From 66-474 sp051961995 (lineage in GTDB: Bacteria; Pseudomonadota; Gammaproteobacteria; Xanthomonadales; Rhodanobacteraceae): a stretch of DNA of 45,748 nucleotides. A model generated the notes under the pieces. It had not been told where the DNA came from. It made no database searches and saw nothing but the letters and a program-made list of their open reading frames with translations. Location of the stretch: positions 1 through 45,748 of the forward strand of contig JBQCCR010000023.1 of NCBI GenBank assembly GCA_051961995.1. The letters run 5' to 3'. Numbering within the stretch: the stretch's first letter is position 1; each line of letters opens with the position of its first letter. Both the position numbers and the translations under genes were made by a program. Below are positions 7,613 to 15,757 of the stretch, piece after piece.

Positions 7613-8194
7613 TCAGGCAGTGGCGGCGGGTCGCGATTGCAGGGCCGCCAGCAGCCGCGCGCTGATGGCACCGATCGCGCCGACGCCGTCAATCTCGCTG
7701 AGCAGTCCGCGATTGAGGTAGTAATCGGCCACCGGCGCGGTCTGCTGCGCATAGACCTGCAGCCGCTTGCGCACCGTTTCCGGATTGTCATCAGCGCGGC
7801 CTTCGGCCTTGAAGCGGATTTCGCAGCGCGCCACGATGTCGGCATCCGGCACGTTCAATTTCAGCACCGCATCGAGCGGCTGGCCGATGCGTTTCAGCAA
7901 CTGGTCCAGCGCGTCGGCCTGGGCGAGGTTGCGCGGATAACCATCCAGGATGAAGCCCGCGCGCGTGTCCGGCTGCGCCAACCGTTCCTCCAGCATGCCG
8001 AGCACGATTTCGTCGGACACCAGTTGCCCGGCCTCCATCACCACCTTGGCCTTCAGCCCCAATGGCGTGCCGGCCTTGACCGCCGCGCGCAGCAGGTCGC
8101 CGGTGGAAATGTGGGCAATGCCAAGCTCCGCCTTCAGCCGGGCAGCCTGGGTGCCCTTCCCTGAACCGGGTGCGCCGAGTAACACGATACGCAT
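7613..8194 (-). CDS. adk: Adenylate kinase (short-LID type)
   Basis: Interconverts ATP plus AMP and two ADP. The P-loop GAPGSGKGTQ is at residues 7-16, the AMP site at STGDLLRAAV and the GFILDGYPRN motif further on. The LID region is short (KAEGRADDNPETVRKRL) and has no Cys4 zinc site. At 193 residues it fits short adenylate kinases of Xanthomonadales. It is first in a minus-strand operon with a membrane protein, mpl and a LON-domain gene. It is divergent from the PPi-dependent phosphofructokinase gene across 117 bp. Confidence 0.95.
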   Translation of the reverse strand: MRIVLLGAPGSGKGTQAARLKAELGIAHISTGDLLRAAVKAGTPLGLKAKVVMEAGQLVSDEIVLGMLEERLAQPDTRAGFILDGYPRNLAQADALDQLLKRIGQPLDAVLKLNVPDADIVARCEIRFKAEGRADDNPETVRKRLQVYAQQTAPVADYYLNRGLLSEIDGVGAIGAISARLLAALQSRPAATA

Positions 8195-8311
8195 GGTTTC
8201 TCCGCGAGCAGGCGCCGCGGTGCGCGGGCCCGTCTATCAAAAAGATTAAGTGTACGCTAGCGGTTACGCGCGGTTCCCGTCAAACCGCGCTCGTTCGACA
8301 AGGAGCCGCGA

Positions 8312-9565
8312 ATGAACGAGGGCAAGCTGCTGTACGCGCAATCCGGCGGCGTCACCGCCGTGATCAACACGACCGCCGCGGCGGTGATCGAGACCTGCCG
8401 CAAGCACAAAGTGACGGCGTACGCTGCGCGCAACGGCATTCTCGGCGCGCTGCGCGAGGAGCTGATCGATACCTCGAAGGAATCGGCGACGGCGATCAGG
8501 GCGCTGCGGCACACGCCCGGCGGCGCATTCGGCTCCTGCCGCTACAAGCTGAAACCGGTGGAGGACAACCGCGGCCAATACGAGCGACTGATCGAAGTGT
8601 TCCGGGCGCACGATATCCGCTGGTTCCTCTACAACGGCGGCAATGATTCGGCCGATACCGCGCTGAAGCTTTCGCGGATCGGCAGGACGCTGGGCTACGA
8701 CATCCGCTGCATCGGCGTGCCGAAAACCGTGGACAACGATCTCGTTGTCACCGACTGCTGCCCAGGTTTCGGCTCGGTCGCCAAATACACCGCCGTGTCG
8801 GTGCGCGAATGCGCGCTCGACGTGGCCTCGATGGCCGAGACCTCGACCAAGGTGTTCGTGATGGAAGTGATGGGCCGGCATGCCGGCTGGATCGCGGCTT
8901 CGGCGGGACTCGCCGGGGAGCACCGCGACGAGGCTCCGCACGTCATCCTGTTTCCCGAGATCACCTTCGACGAAACGAAATTCCTGGAGCGCGTGCGCGA
9001 GACGGTGGATCGCGTGGGCTGGTGCGTGGTGGTGGCCTCGGAAGGCATCAGGAATCCCGACGGCAGGTTCCTTTCCGAAACCGGCAGCACCGACGCCTTC
9101 GGTCACGCGCAACTGGGCGGCGTGGCGCCGGCCCTGGCGGCGCTGGTGCGCGATAAGTTGAAATTGAAGGTGCACTGGGCGTTGCCGGATTACCTGCAAC
9201 GCTCCGCGCGCCACATCGCCTCGAAAACCGATGCCGAGCAGGCCTGGGCCGTCGGCCAGGCCGCGGTCGAATACGCGCTCAACGGCATGAACGCGGTGAT
9301 GCCGGTGATCACGCGCACCTCCGATTCGCCCTACCGCTGGAAAATCGAATCCGCGTCGCTGGACAAGATCGCCAACCGCGAGAAGAAGTTGCCGCGCTCG
9401 TTTTTCAGCAAGGACGGCTACGGCATCACCGCCGCCGCGCGCGCGTATCTCTCGCCGCTGATCCGCGGCGAAGCCCCGCCCCCGTATGGAAAAAACGGAT
9501 TACCGGAATACGTCGTGCTGAAGAACGCGTCGGTGCGGAAGAAGCTGCCCGCGTTCAAGATTTGA
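8312..9565 (+). CDS. pfp: Pyrophosphate-dependent 6-phosphofructokinase
   Basis: Interconverts fructose 6-phosphate and fructose 1,6-bisphosphate with PPi instead of ATP, so it can run in both directions. The 417-residue protein has YAQSGGVTAV at the N-terminus, the phosphoryl-donor loop YNGGNDSADTA, the catalytic motif PKTVDNDLVVTDCCPGFGS and MGRHAGWIAA. The Asp in GGND and the Lys in PKTVDND are the residues that in this family exclude ATP and favour PPi; the usual ATP-type GGDGS loop is absent. An AGGAG ribosome site precedes ATG 8312. The next intact genes downstream are a lipoprotein, then the H+-pyrophosphatase, which also uses PPi. Confidence 0.93.
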   Translation: MNEGKLLYAQSGGVTAVINTTAAAVIETCRKHKVTAYAARNGILGALREELIDTSKESATAIRALRHTPGGAFGSCRYKLKPVEDNRGQYERLIEVFRAHDIRWFLYNGGNDSADTALKLSRIGRTLGYDIRCIGVPKTVDNDLVVTDCCPGFGSVAKYTAVSVRECALDVASMAETSTKVFVMEVMGRHAGWIAASAGLAGEHRDEAPHVILFPEITFDETKFLERVRETVDRVGWCVVVASEGIRNPDGRFLSETGSTDAFGHAQLGGVAPALAALVRDKLKLKVHWALPDYLQRSARHIASKTDAEQAWAVGQAAVEYALNGMNAVMPVITRTSDSPYRWKIESASLDKIANREKKLPRSFFSKDGYGITAAARAYLSPLIRGEAPPPYGKNGLPEYVVLKNASVRKKLPAFKI

Positions 9566-9870
9566 GGGTCGCAGGACACAGGCCGGGCTGTCGCACACGG
9601 CGGCTGCAGGGGCGAACCGGTGCAGCCGGTTCCCCCTCGCTTCCAGAAAACATTCGACAGAAGCCGCTGCGCGGATTCCGCCCTGCGCGGGCTGATCCAG
9701 AAAGCCGCACATCCGTTGAATCCGTTGTTGGGGCTCGCAAAAACGCTCACCCCAACCTACGCGCTTGGCAGGCCCAGCCCAGCCTACGGGTGGGTTGCCC
9801 TTCTCGACAGCTATGCCCTATCGTTCGCGTGACCCGGGGGGGCTCACTTCAACTATTCAAGGGGAAACAC
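9566..9870. repeat. Intergenic region built of short palindromic repeats
   Basis: About 305 bp with no convincing gene. CGGCTGCA (9601-9608) pairs with TGCAGCCG (9621-9628). Overlapping AACCGG and CCGGTT arms could form an alternative hairpin. A second palindrome runs from GTTGGGG (9727-9733) to CCCCAAC (9750-9756) across a GCTCGC/GCTCA core, followed by CCTACG. That GGTTGGGGTGAGC-type unit is one I associate with REP-like repeats in related genomes. Small frames here are open only because of GC content. Part of the region must also carry the lipoprotein promoter. Confidence 0.55.
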
Positions 9871-10323
9871 ATGCGTTCTTTAATTGCACGGGTTGGCGTG
9901 CTGGGTTTGGCTTGCCTGATGACGGCGGGTTGTGCGGGGATGCAGCGGTCGAAAGATCATCCGACGCCGACCGTCCAGCCCGACAAGGGGCTTGTTTACT
10001 TTTATCGGGAAAGCAGTTTCAAGGGAGCGGGCATTCAATATGACATTCGCGACAATGGCGAGGTCATCGGAGCGCTGCAGAGCGGGACCTACTTCTACGA
10101 ATATGCAACGCCAGGACCGCACACCTACAGCGCCAAAACCGAAGCGTCCAGCGAAGTGACCCTCAATGTCGAAGCCGGCAAGACCTACTACGTAAAAGGC
10201 TCGATCACATTCGGCTTCATTGCCGGCCATCCGAAGCTCGAAATCGTCCAGGATGAAGTTGCCGCGCAAGCTGCATTGGCGAAGGTGGATTACGCCACGA
10301 AGCCCGCCGTCGCCCAGCACTGA
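9871..10323 (+). CDS. DUF2846-type lipoprotein
   Basis: A 150-residue lipoprotein. The signal peptide ends in LMTAGC, so Cys21 would be lipidated; residue +2 is Ala, which predicts outer-membrane sorting if Lol rules hold. The mature part has the pattern LVYFYRESSFKGAG, then GEVIGALQSGTYFYEYATPG and VEAGKTYYVKGSI, which matches the beta-rich DUF2846 domain of unknown function. The ATG at 9871 has AAGGGG 7 bp upstream; a longer upstream frame runs through intergenic repeats. A strong terminator follows its stop at 10344, so it is transcribed apart from hppA. Confidence 0.85.
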   Translation: MRSLIARVGVLGLACLMTAGCAGMQRSKDHPTPTVQPDKGLVYFYRESSFKGAGIQYDIRDNGEVIGALQSGTYFYEYATPGPHTYSAKTEASSEVTLNVEAGKTYYVKGSITFGFIAGHPKLEIVQDEVAAQAALAKVDYATKPAVAQH

Positions 10324-10343
10324 TTTGCCCTTGCGTCCATTCG

Positions 10344-10373
10344 AACCCCAGACGGAAACGTCTGGGGTTTTTC
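10344..10373 (+). terminator. Rho-independent terminator after the lipoprotein gene
   Basis: Perfect 11-bp stem (10344-10354 with 10359-10369), GAAA tetraloop and a T run ending at 10372, starting 20 bp after the lipoprotein stop. Confidence 0.92.
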
Positions 10374-10397
10374 ATTGAGTTCGGGGCAGTATTCCGC

Positions 10398-10425
10398 TAG
10401 CCAAACCCCTTCCTGCGGCTATACT
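10398..10425 (+). promoter_or_regulatory. Probable hppA promoter
   Basis: TAGCCA (10398-10403) and TATACT (10420-10425) are 16 bp apart, 44 bp before the hppA start and just after the preceding terminator. The -10 box matches at 5 of 6 positions, the -35 at 4 of 6. Confidence 0.45.
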
Positions 10426-10468
10426 CGTCCGGTTGCCCGGGGTGGGCTTACCTGCAAAGGGGTCTCCG

Positions 10469-12511
10469 ATGCTGCTGCAAGAGTATGGTTTGTGGATCGC
10501 GCTCGGCTGCGCGATCGTCGCCATCCTGTATGGCGTGTTCTCGGCCGGCTGGATCATGAAGCAGTCCGCCGGCAACGAGCGCATGCGCGAAATCGCGCAG
10601 GCGATCCAGGAAGGCGCGCGCGCTTACCTCAACCGGCAGTATTCGACCATCGCGATCGCGGGCGTGGTGCTGTTCCTGCTGATCGGGTTCGGGCTGGCCT
10701 GGCTCACTGCGATCGGCTTCCTGATCGGCGCCATCCTCTCCGGCGCCGCGGGCTACATCGGCATGAACGTGTCGGTTCGCAGCAATGTGCGCACCGCGGA
10801 AGCCGCGCGCGGCGGACTGGCTGCCGCGCTCAAGGTTTCGTTCCGCGGCGGCGCGATCACCGGCATGCTGGTGGTCGGTCTCGCACTGCTGGGCGTGGCT
10901 GGCTACTACGCGGTGCTGACGCTTGGGCTTCATTACCCGACCGAAGATGCGCTGCACGCGCTGGTCGGTCTGGCCTTCGGCTCCTCGCTAATCTCGATCT
11001 TCGCGCGCCTGGGCGGCGGCATCTTCACCAAGGGCGCCGACGTCGGCGCGGACCTGGTCGGCAAGGTGGAAGCCGGCATTCCGGAAGACGATCCGCGCAA
11101 CCCGGCGGTGATCGCCGACAACGTGGGCGACAACGTCGGCGACTGCGCGGGCATGGCGGCCGACCTGTTCGAAACCTACGCGGTGACGCTGGTGGCGACC
11201 ATGCTGCTGGGCGGCGTGCTCGGCGCGGACGTCGGCGCGAATGGCGCGCTGTATCCGCTGGCACTGGGCGGCGCCTCGATCATCGCCTCGGTGATCGGCA
11301 CCTTCTTCGTGCGCACGCGCCAGGGCGGCAAGATCATGAACGCGCTGTACGCGGGCGTGCTGGTCTCCGGCATCCTCGCTGCGGCAGCGTTCTGGCCGAT
11401 CACTTCGCAATTGATGGCCGCATCCACGTACGGTGTCGGCCACCTTTACGGCGCGGCGCTCACCGGCCTGGTGCTGACCGCGGTGATCGTGTTCATCACC
11501 GAGTACTACACCGCCACCGAATACAGCCCGGTGCAGCACGTGGCCAAGGCCTCCACAACCGGCCACGCGACCAACATCATCGCAGGCCTTGGCGTCTCGA
11601 TGAAAGCGACCGCGCTGCCGGTGATCGCGATCTGCGCGGCGATCTGGATTTCCTACGACATGGCCGGCCTGTACGGCATCGCCATTGCGGCGACCGCGAT
11701 GTTGTCCATGACCGGCATGATCGTGGCGCTCGACGCTTACGGCCCGATCACCGACAACGCCGGCGGCATCGCCGAGATGGCCGACCTGCCGCCGGAAGTA
11801 CGCGGCGTGACCGATCCGCTGGACGCGGTCGGCAACACCACCAAGGCGGTGACCAAGGGCTATGCGATCGGCTCGGCCGCGCTGGCGGCACTGGTGCTGT
11901 TCGCCGATTACACACACAGCTTGTCCATCGAACATCCGGGTATCACGCTGGACTTCTCGCTGTCGAACCACATGGTGATCATCGGCCTGTTCATCGGCGG
12001 CCTGATCCCGTTCCTGTTCGCCGCGATGGCAATGGAAGCAGTGGGCCGCGCGGCGGGGTCCGTTGTCGAAGAGGTACGCCGGCAGTTCCGCGAGATCACC
12101 GGCATCATGCAGGGCACCACGCGTCCGGATTATTCGCGCGCGGTGGACATGCTGACCAAGTCCGCGATCAAGGAGATGATCATTCCGTCGCTGCTGCCGG
12201 TTATCGTTCCCATTCTCGTCGGCTTCATCCTCGGTGCGGAAGCGCTGGGCGGCGTGCTGATCGGCACCATCACCACCGGCCTGTTCGTCGCGATCTCGAT
12301 GACCACCGGCGGCGGCGCCTGGGACAACGCCAAGAAGCACATCGAGGACGGCCACTTCGGCGGCAAGGGTTCGGATGCGCACAAGGCCGCGGTCACCGGC
12401 GACACCGTGGGCGATCCCTACAAGGACACCGCGGGCCCGGCGGTAAACCCGCTGATCAAGATCATCAACATCGTGGCGCTGCTGATCATCCCGCTGCTGG
12501 CGCTCCACTGA
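10469..12511 (+). CDS. hppA: Membrane-bound proton-translocating pyrophosphatase
   Basis: Hydrolyses PPi and pumps H+ across the inner membrane. The 680-residue protein is nearly all transmembrane helix. The PPi-binding motif DVGADLVGKVE, then DDPRNPAVIADNVGDNVGD, is intact, as is the C-terminal DTVGDPYKDTAGPAVNPLIK. The sequence GNTTKAVTKG has Lys where K+-dependent enzymes have Ala, which marks the K+-independent class. ATG 10469 is preceded by AAAGGGG; upstream Met codons in frame have no such site. Terminators flank it on both sides, so it is monocistronic. Its neighbours pfp and ppa both act on PPi. Confidence 0.95.
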   Translation: MLLQEYGLWIALGCAIVAILYGVFSAGWIMKQSAGNERMREIAQAIQEGARAYLNRQYSTIAIAGVVLFLLIGFGLAWLTAIGFLIGAILSGAAGYIGMNVSVRSNVRTAEAARGGLAAALKVSFRGGAITGMLVVGLALLGVAGYYAVLTLGLHYPTEDALHALVGLAFGSSLISIFARLGGGIFTKGADVGADLVGKVEAGIPEDDPRNPAVIADNVGDNVGDCAGMAADLFETYAVTLVATMLLGGVLGADVGANGALYPLALGGASIIASVIGTFFVRTRQGGKIMNALYAGVLVSGILAAAAFWPITSQLMAASTYGVGHLYGAALTGLVLTAVIVFITEYYTATEYSPVQHVAKASTTGHATNIIAGLGVSMKATALPVIAICAAIWISYDMAGLYGIAIAATAMLSMTGMIVALDAYGPITDNAGGIAEMADLPPEVRGVTDPLDAVGNTTKAVTKGYAIGSAALAALVLFADYTHSLSIEHPGITLDFSLSNHMVIIGLFIGGLIPFLFAAMAMEAVGRAAGSVVEEVRRQFREITGIMQGTTRPDYSRAVDMLTKSAIKEMIIPSLLPVIVPILVGFILGAEALGGVLIGTITTGLFVAISMTTGGGAWDNAKKHIEDGHFGGKGSDAHKAAVTGDTVGDPYKDTAGPAVNPLIKIINIVALLIIPLLALH

Positions 12512-12534
12512 TTTGCAGCGGTTCACTCACTTCC

Positions 12535-12563
12535 GAAGCCCCGCTCTGCGGGGCTTCTTTTTT
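12535..12563 (+). terminator. Rho-independent terminator after hppA
   Basis: Perfect 10-bp stem GAAGCCCCGC/GCGGGGCTTC (12535-12544 with 12548-12557), 3-nt loop and six T at 12558-12563. Confidence 0.93.
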
Positions 12564-12590
12564 ACGCAACGAAACGCCTTGCTCTAAAAT
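12561..12590 (+). promoter_or_regulatory. Possible ppa promoter
   Basis: TTTACG (12561-12566) and TAAAAT (12585-12590) are 18 bp apart and lie 43 bp before ppa. The -35 box overlaps the T run of the hppA terminator. Confidence 0.4.
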
Positions 12591-12633
12591 GGTCGGTTTC
12601 GCGCAGCCGCGCGCACCCTTGCAAGGAATCCCC

Positions 12634-13182
12634 ATGGGCCTCGAACTGGTCAGCACCGGCCACAACGTGCCGGAAGAAATCAACGTCGTCATCGAGATCC
12701 CGAAGGATGCCGAGCCGGTGAAGTACGAAGTGGACAAGGCCTCCGGCGCGATGTTCGTGGATCGCGTACTGTCCACGCCGATGCGCTATCCGTGCAATTA
12801 CGGCTACATCCCGCACACGCTTTCGGGCGACGGCGATCCGGCCGACGTGCTGGTGATGATCCCGCTGCCGCTGATTCCCGGCGCGGTGATCCGCTGCCGC
12901 CCGGTCGGCGTGCTCAACATGGCCGACGAGAGCGGCGAAGACACCAAGATCGTCGCGGTGCCTATCGAAAAGGTGTTCGCCGGCTACGCGCACATCAAGG
13001 ACATCGGCGATCTGCCCACCCACTGGCGCGAGCGCATCGCGCACTTCTTCGAGCACTACAAGGATCTCGATAAGGGCAGGTGGGTGAAGGTCTCCGGCTG
13101 GGGCGGCATCGACGACGCGCGCCGGGAAATCCGTGAGTCGGTGGAGCGCTATCACCGTGCGCCGGAAAAGCCGAATTTCTAG
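12634..13182 (+). CDS. ppa: Inorganic pyrophosphatase (soluble, family I)
   Basis: Hydrolyses PPi to phosphate in the cytoplasm. The 182-residue protein has the family I features NVVIEIPK near residue 16, KYEVDK, RYPCNYGYIPHTL and the metal site GDGDPADVLV, followed by DDARREI near the C-terminus. ATG 12634 follows AAGGAATCCCC. The reading frame is open far upstream through hppA, but that part is a shadow. It is the third PPi-handling gene in 5 kb. A soluble pyrophosphatase would compete with PFP and HppA for PPi, so relative expression should matter. Confidence 0.95.
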   Translation: MGLELVSTGHNVPEEINVVIEIPKDAEPVKYEVDKASGAMFVDRVLSTPMRYPCNYGYIPHTLSGDGDPADVLVMIPLPLIPGAVIRCRPVGVLNMADESGEDTKIVAVPIEKVFAGYAHIKDIGDLPTHWRERIAHFFEHYKDLDKGRWVKVSGWGGIDDARREIRESVERYHRAPEKPNF

Positions 13183-13299
13183 GGACTTCCGCAAAGCTGC
13201 TGCGCTCGGCCTGATTCAAAACACCGTGTTGCGCGCCGGCGGTGCAGCTTCTCGCAAGTAACCCTCCATGGTGCGCCTTCCGATCGGCATCCATGCCTC

Positions 13300-13348
13300 A
13301 GCCATTGCACGCTATGCCTTCGTTTGGCATAGCGTAAGCACAATGGCT
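13300..13348. repeat. Long intergenic hairpin between ppa and the ArnT-like gene
   Basis: The inner stem ACGCTATGCC (13309-13318) pairs perfectly with GGCATAGCGT (13326-13335) across a 7-nt loop. The outer stem AGCCATTG (13300-13307) pairs with CAATGGCT (13341-13348), with small bulges. It lies in the 219-bp gap between two convergent genes. It lacks a T run, so it is either a REP-like repeat or a stabilising 3' end structure for both transcripts. Confidence 0.6.
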
Positions 13349-13401
13349 CGACGCACAACCTGCCTTCGCTCGCGACGCTTTGCAGAAGCCCCAGCGCAAA
13401 A

Positions 13402-14994
13402 TCACTGTGGATGCGCGGCGAGCACATCCCTCGCCCGCCACACGCCAATCCGTTTGCTGCCGCTGAGGAAATACGGCCAGCTCCACGCCGGCCGTGCATC
13501 ACGCGGCTCATCGCCCCTGTCGCTGGCGACCAGCAGCCCGCCCGGATGCGCGCGGCACCATTCCACGACCTGCGCGCGGGCGATCACCGGCAGCGGCCGG
13601 TGCAACCGGCCGGTGTAACCGAACAAGCCGTTGTGCCACTCGATGTGCGCGATCGGGACGTTGTCGTGTAAAGCGGTGGCGATGAATTGCGCCTCGGGGC
13701 GCACGTCCAGCGCCGGTTGCAGCGCCAGCGCACCGGCCAGCAATGAGACCGAAGCAAGCGCCGTCGCGGCAAGCGCCAGCGAATGCGTGTTGCGTCCCCA
13801 CGCGCGCCATACGCCCGCGGCGATCACCAACGGCACCAGTGCGAACAGCATCAGCAGCGGCCGCGGCGCGTAGCCGTAACTGCGCGCCGCCCACCAGGGC
13901 AGGTACAACAGCCCGGCTGCGGCCAGCAGCGCGAGTAGCGCATACAGGCCCGGGCGCAAGCGCGCGCCCGCTCGCTGCAACAACCACGCGCCGCTCAGCG
14001 CCCACGCCGGCAACAGCGGCGCGAGGTAATGAATCTGCTTGCCGCTGATCGCGCAGAAGGCCAGCAGCGGTGGCACCCACCAGCACAATAGAAAGATTCC
14101 GATACGTCCGCGCGGCAGTTCGCGCCATGCCACGAACGGTGCGCGCAGGCTCAACACCCACGGCAACAGCAACACCGGAATCAGCGGGAAGTACCACCAG
14201 AACGGCCGTGCGTGCGCAAAGCTCTCGTGCAGCCGGCCGGTGACTTTCGCGACCAGCGGCTGCCAGTAAGTCGGGCCGCCGTACAACGCAGCCGGCAACA
14301 GCCAGCACAACGCGATCGCAACGCCGACCGCGATTCCCGCGAGCAACGAGCCATACCAGCGCGCCGATGCTTCGCGCGCACTCCGGCTCCACAGCGGCGC
14401 GAGCAGCGCGGCACCGGCAATGTGCAACAGCACCACCGGCCCCTTGGCGAGGATGCCCAGGCCCAGCATCAGACCCAGCCAGCCGATGCCGCGCGCGTAA
14501 CGATGTTCGTCGAGATCGAGCAGCGCGTGCAGCGCACCCAGCACGCACGCCGCAAGCAGCAGGTCGAACATGATCGCGGTGGCGAACAGCGCGAAACCCG
14601 CGCAGCCGGCCAGCAGCCACATGGCGGCGCTCGCGCCTCGCAAATCCAGGCCCAGCCGCGCCGCCAGGCGACGCAAGGTGAGCAGCATGGCGACCGCGAT
14701 GAGCAGCGCTTCCACGCGCGCCACCCAGGTATGCACGCCCAGCAGTTTCCAGCCGCCGGCGATCAGCCAGAACAGCAGCGGCGACTTGTCCGAATACCAG
14801 GCGCCATTGACGGTCGGCACCAGCCACTGCCCGGAGTTGAACATCTCCCAGGCGGCGGTGAGATAGCGCGTTTCGTCGATCGGGATCGGCGGGAACAGGA
14901 TCGCGAGCGGCAACAGCAGCAGGAACCAGAGGCCCAGCCAGCGCCATTCTGTACTGCGCGAACTGGATGACGGGTTCAATGCCGGGTCGTTCAT
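13402..14994 (-). CDS. ArnT/PMT-like GT83-type membrane glycosyltransferase
   Basis: A 530-residue integral-membrane GT-C glycosyltransferase that probably moves a sugar from a polyprenyl-phosphate carrier onto a periplasmic acceptor. The first periplasmic loop has FPPIPIDETRYLTAAWEM, with the acidic residues (DE) expected for catalysis in ArnT relatives. NGAWYSDKSPLLFW and GILAKGPVVLL follow, matching the ArnT pattern. About 11-12 membrane segments are visible. The start at 14994 (MNDPALNPS) puts a short polar head before helix 1; 15024 is an alternative. ArnT adds aminoarabinose to lipid A, but none of the other arn genes are here, so the sugar and acceptor are unknown. Confidence 0.82.
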   Translation of the reverse strand: MNDPALNPSSSSRSTEWRWLGLWFLLLLPLAILFPPIPIDETRYLTAAWEMFNSGQWLVPTVNGAWYSDKSPLLFWLIAGGWKLLGVHTWVARVEALLIAVAMLLTLRRLAARLGLDLRGASAAMWLLAGCAGFALFATAIMFDLLLAACVLGALHALLDLDEHRYARGIGWLGLMLGLGILAKGPVVLLHIAGAALLAPLWSRSAREASARWYGSLLAGIAVGVAIALCWLLPAALYGGPTYWQPLVAKVTGRLHESFAHARPFWWYFPLIPVLLLPWVLSLRAPFVAWRELPRGRIGIFLLCWWVPPLLAFCAISGKQIHYLAPLLPAWALSGAWLLQRAGARLRPGLYALLALLAAAGLLYLPWWAARSYGYAPRPLLMLFALVPLVIAAGVWRAWGRNTHSLALAATALASVSLLAGALALQPALDVRPEAQFIATALHDNVPIAHIEWHNGLFGYTGRLHRPLPVIARAQVVEWCRAHPGGLLVASDRGDEPRDARPAWSWPYFLSGSKRIGVWRARDVLAAHPQ

Positions 14995-15017
14995 CGCGCG
15001 AAGAATAATGGAACCGC

Positions 15018-15046
15018 AAAACAAATCGCCGGCTCACGCCGGCGAT
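15018..15046 (-). terminator. Terminator downstream of the ferritin-like gene
   Basis: Perfect 9-bp stem ATCGCCGGC/GCCGGCGAT (15025-15033 with 15038-15046), TCAC loop on the plus strand. Read on the minus strand it is followed by TTTGTTTT, 17 bp after the ferritin-like stop. Confidence 0.7.
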
Positions 15047-15062
15047 CCGTTCACTCCTGCGG

Positions 15063-15668
15063 TCAGTGGCGCCTTCCGTCATCGCCACCATTGCGGGCCC
15101 GTCGCGGTTCCGCCGGCTCGCCCTTCTTGCCGAGATGCTCCATCAGCGTCTTCATGTCCTCGGCGTGCTCTTCTTCCTGCGCAAGCACCTCTTCCAGCAG
15201 GCGCTTGGTGGTGGTGTCGCGGTCGCCGACGTAGTTGATGATCTCGCGGTAGCTGTCGATCGCGATCCGTTCGGCGATCAGGTTTTCCTCGATCATGGCG
15301 GCCAGTTCTTCCGGCACCACGAATTCTGCGTGGCTGCGCCTGGAAAGGCCGTCCGGTTCGAAATTCGGCGTGCCGTCCAGCTGGGTGATGCGCTCGGCGA
15401 TCTTGTCGGCGTGCTGCTGTTCCTCGTTGGCATGTTCGAGGAATTCGGCTGCCACGCTCTTGGCGTTGATACCGGAAGCGAGGTAATAATGCGCCTTGTA
15501 ACGCAGCACGCAAACCAATTCGGTCGCCAACGCTTCGTTCAGCAATTTCAGCACGATGTCGCGATCGAGCGTGTAGCTTTCCGTGACCGCGCCGCGCCGG
15601 ATGTGCTCGCGCGCCCGCGCGCGGATGGTCTGGATGTCCGTGAGGAACGGCTGGGATTTGGCAGGCAT
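15063..15668 (-). CDS. Ferritin-like (bacterioferritin-family) di-iron protein
   Basis: A 201-residue four-helix protein. Each helix carries the expected carboxylate/His ligands: ATELVCVLRYKAHYY, HANEEQQHADKIAERI, MIEENLIAERIAIDSYRE and LAQEEEHAEDMKTLM. That makes a ferroxidase-type di-iron site, so iron storage or peroxide detoxification is likely. The methionine that binds heme in E. coli Bfr has no clear counterpart, so it may be a heme-free relative. The C-terminal 20 residues are basic (PRRARNGG). I chose ATG 15668 because it is followed by the family start and preceded by GAAGGAGAC-type sequence. It is divergent from the hydroxylase gene. Confidence 0.85.
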   Translation of the reverse strand: MPAKSQPFLTDIQTIRARAREHIRRGAVTESYTLDRDIVLKLLNEALATELVCVLRYKAHYYLASGINAKSVAAEFLEHANEEQQHADKIAERITQLDGTPNFEPDGLSRRSHAEFVVPEELAAMIEENLIAERIAIDSYREIINYVGDRDTTTKRLLEEVLAQEEEHAEDMKTLMEHLGKKGEPAEPRRARNGGDDGRRH

Positions 15669-15757
15669 GCAAGTCTCCTTCTCGCTGCGTTGGTTGGGAA
15701 GGTCCATCAGTGTACGCTTGTCCTGTCGCGCTTGCGGCGAAACTTGTTGCGCACACC

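Noticed and set aside
10375..13182. A 935-codon open frame running in another frame through hppA and into ppa
   Set aside because: Only the last 182 codons match a protein (ppa). The rest is an Arg/His-rich shadow typical of GC-rich codon bias under a conserved gene.
15710..15757. GTG start at 15710 for the stand-alone oxygenase
   Set aside because: It would add 16 residues that look unlike the family and overlap the ferritin promoter region; kept only as an alternative.
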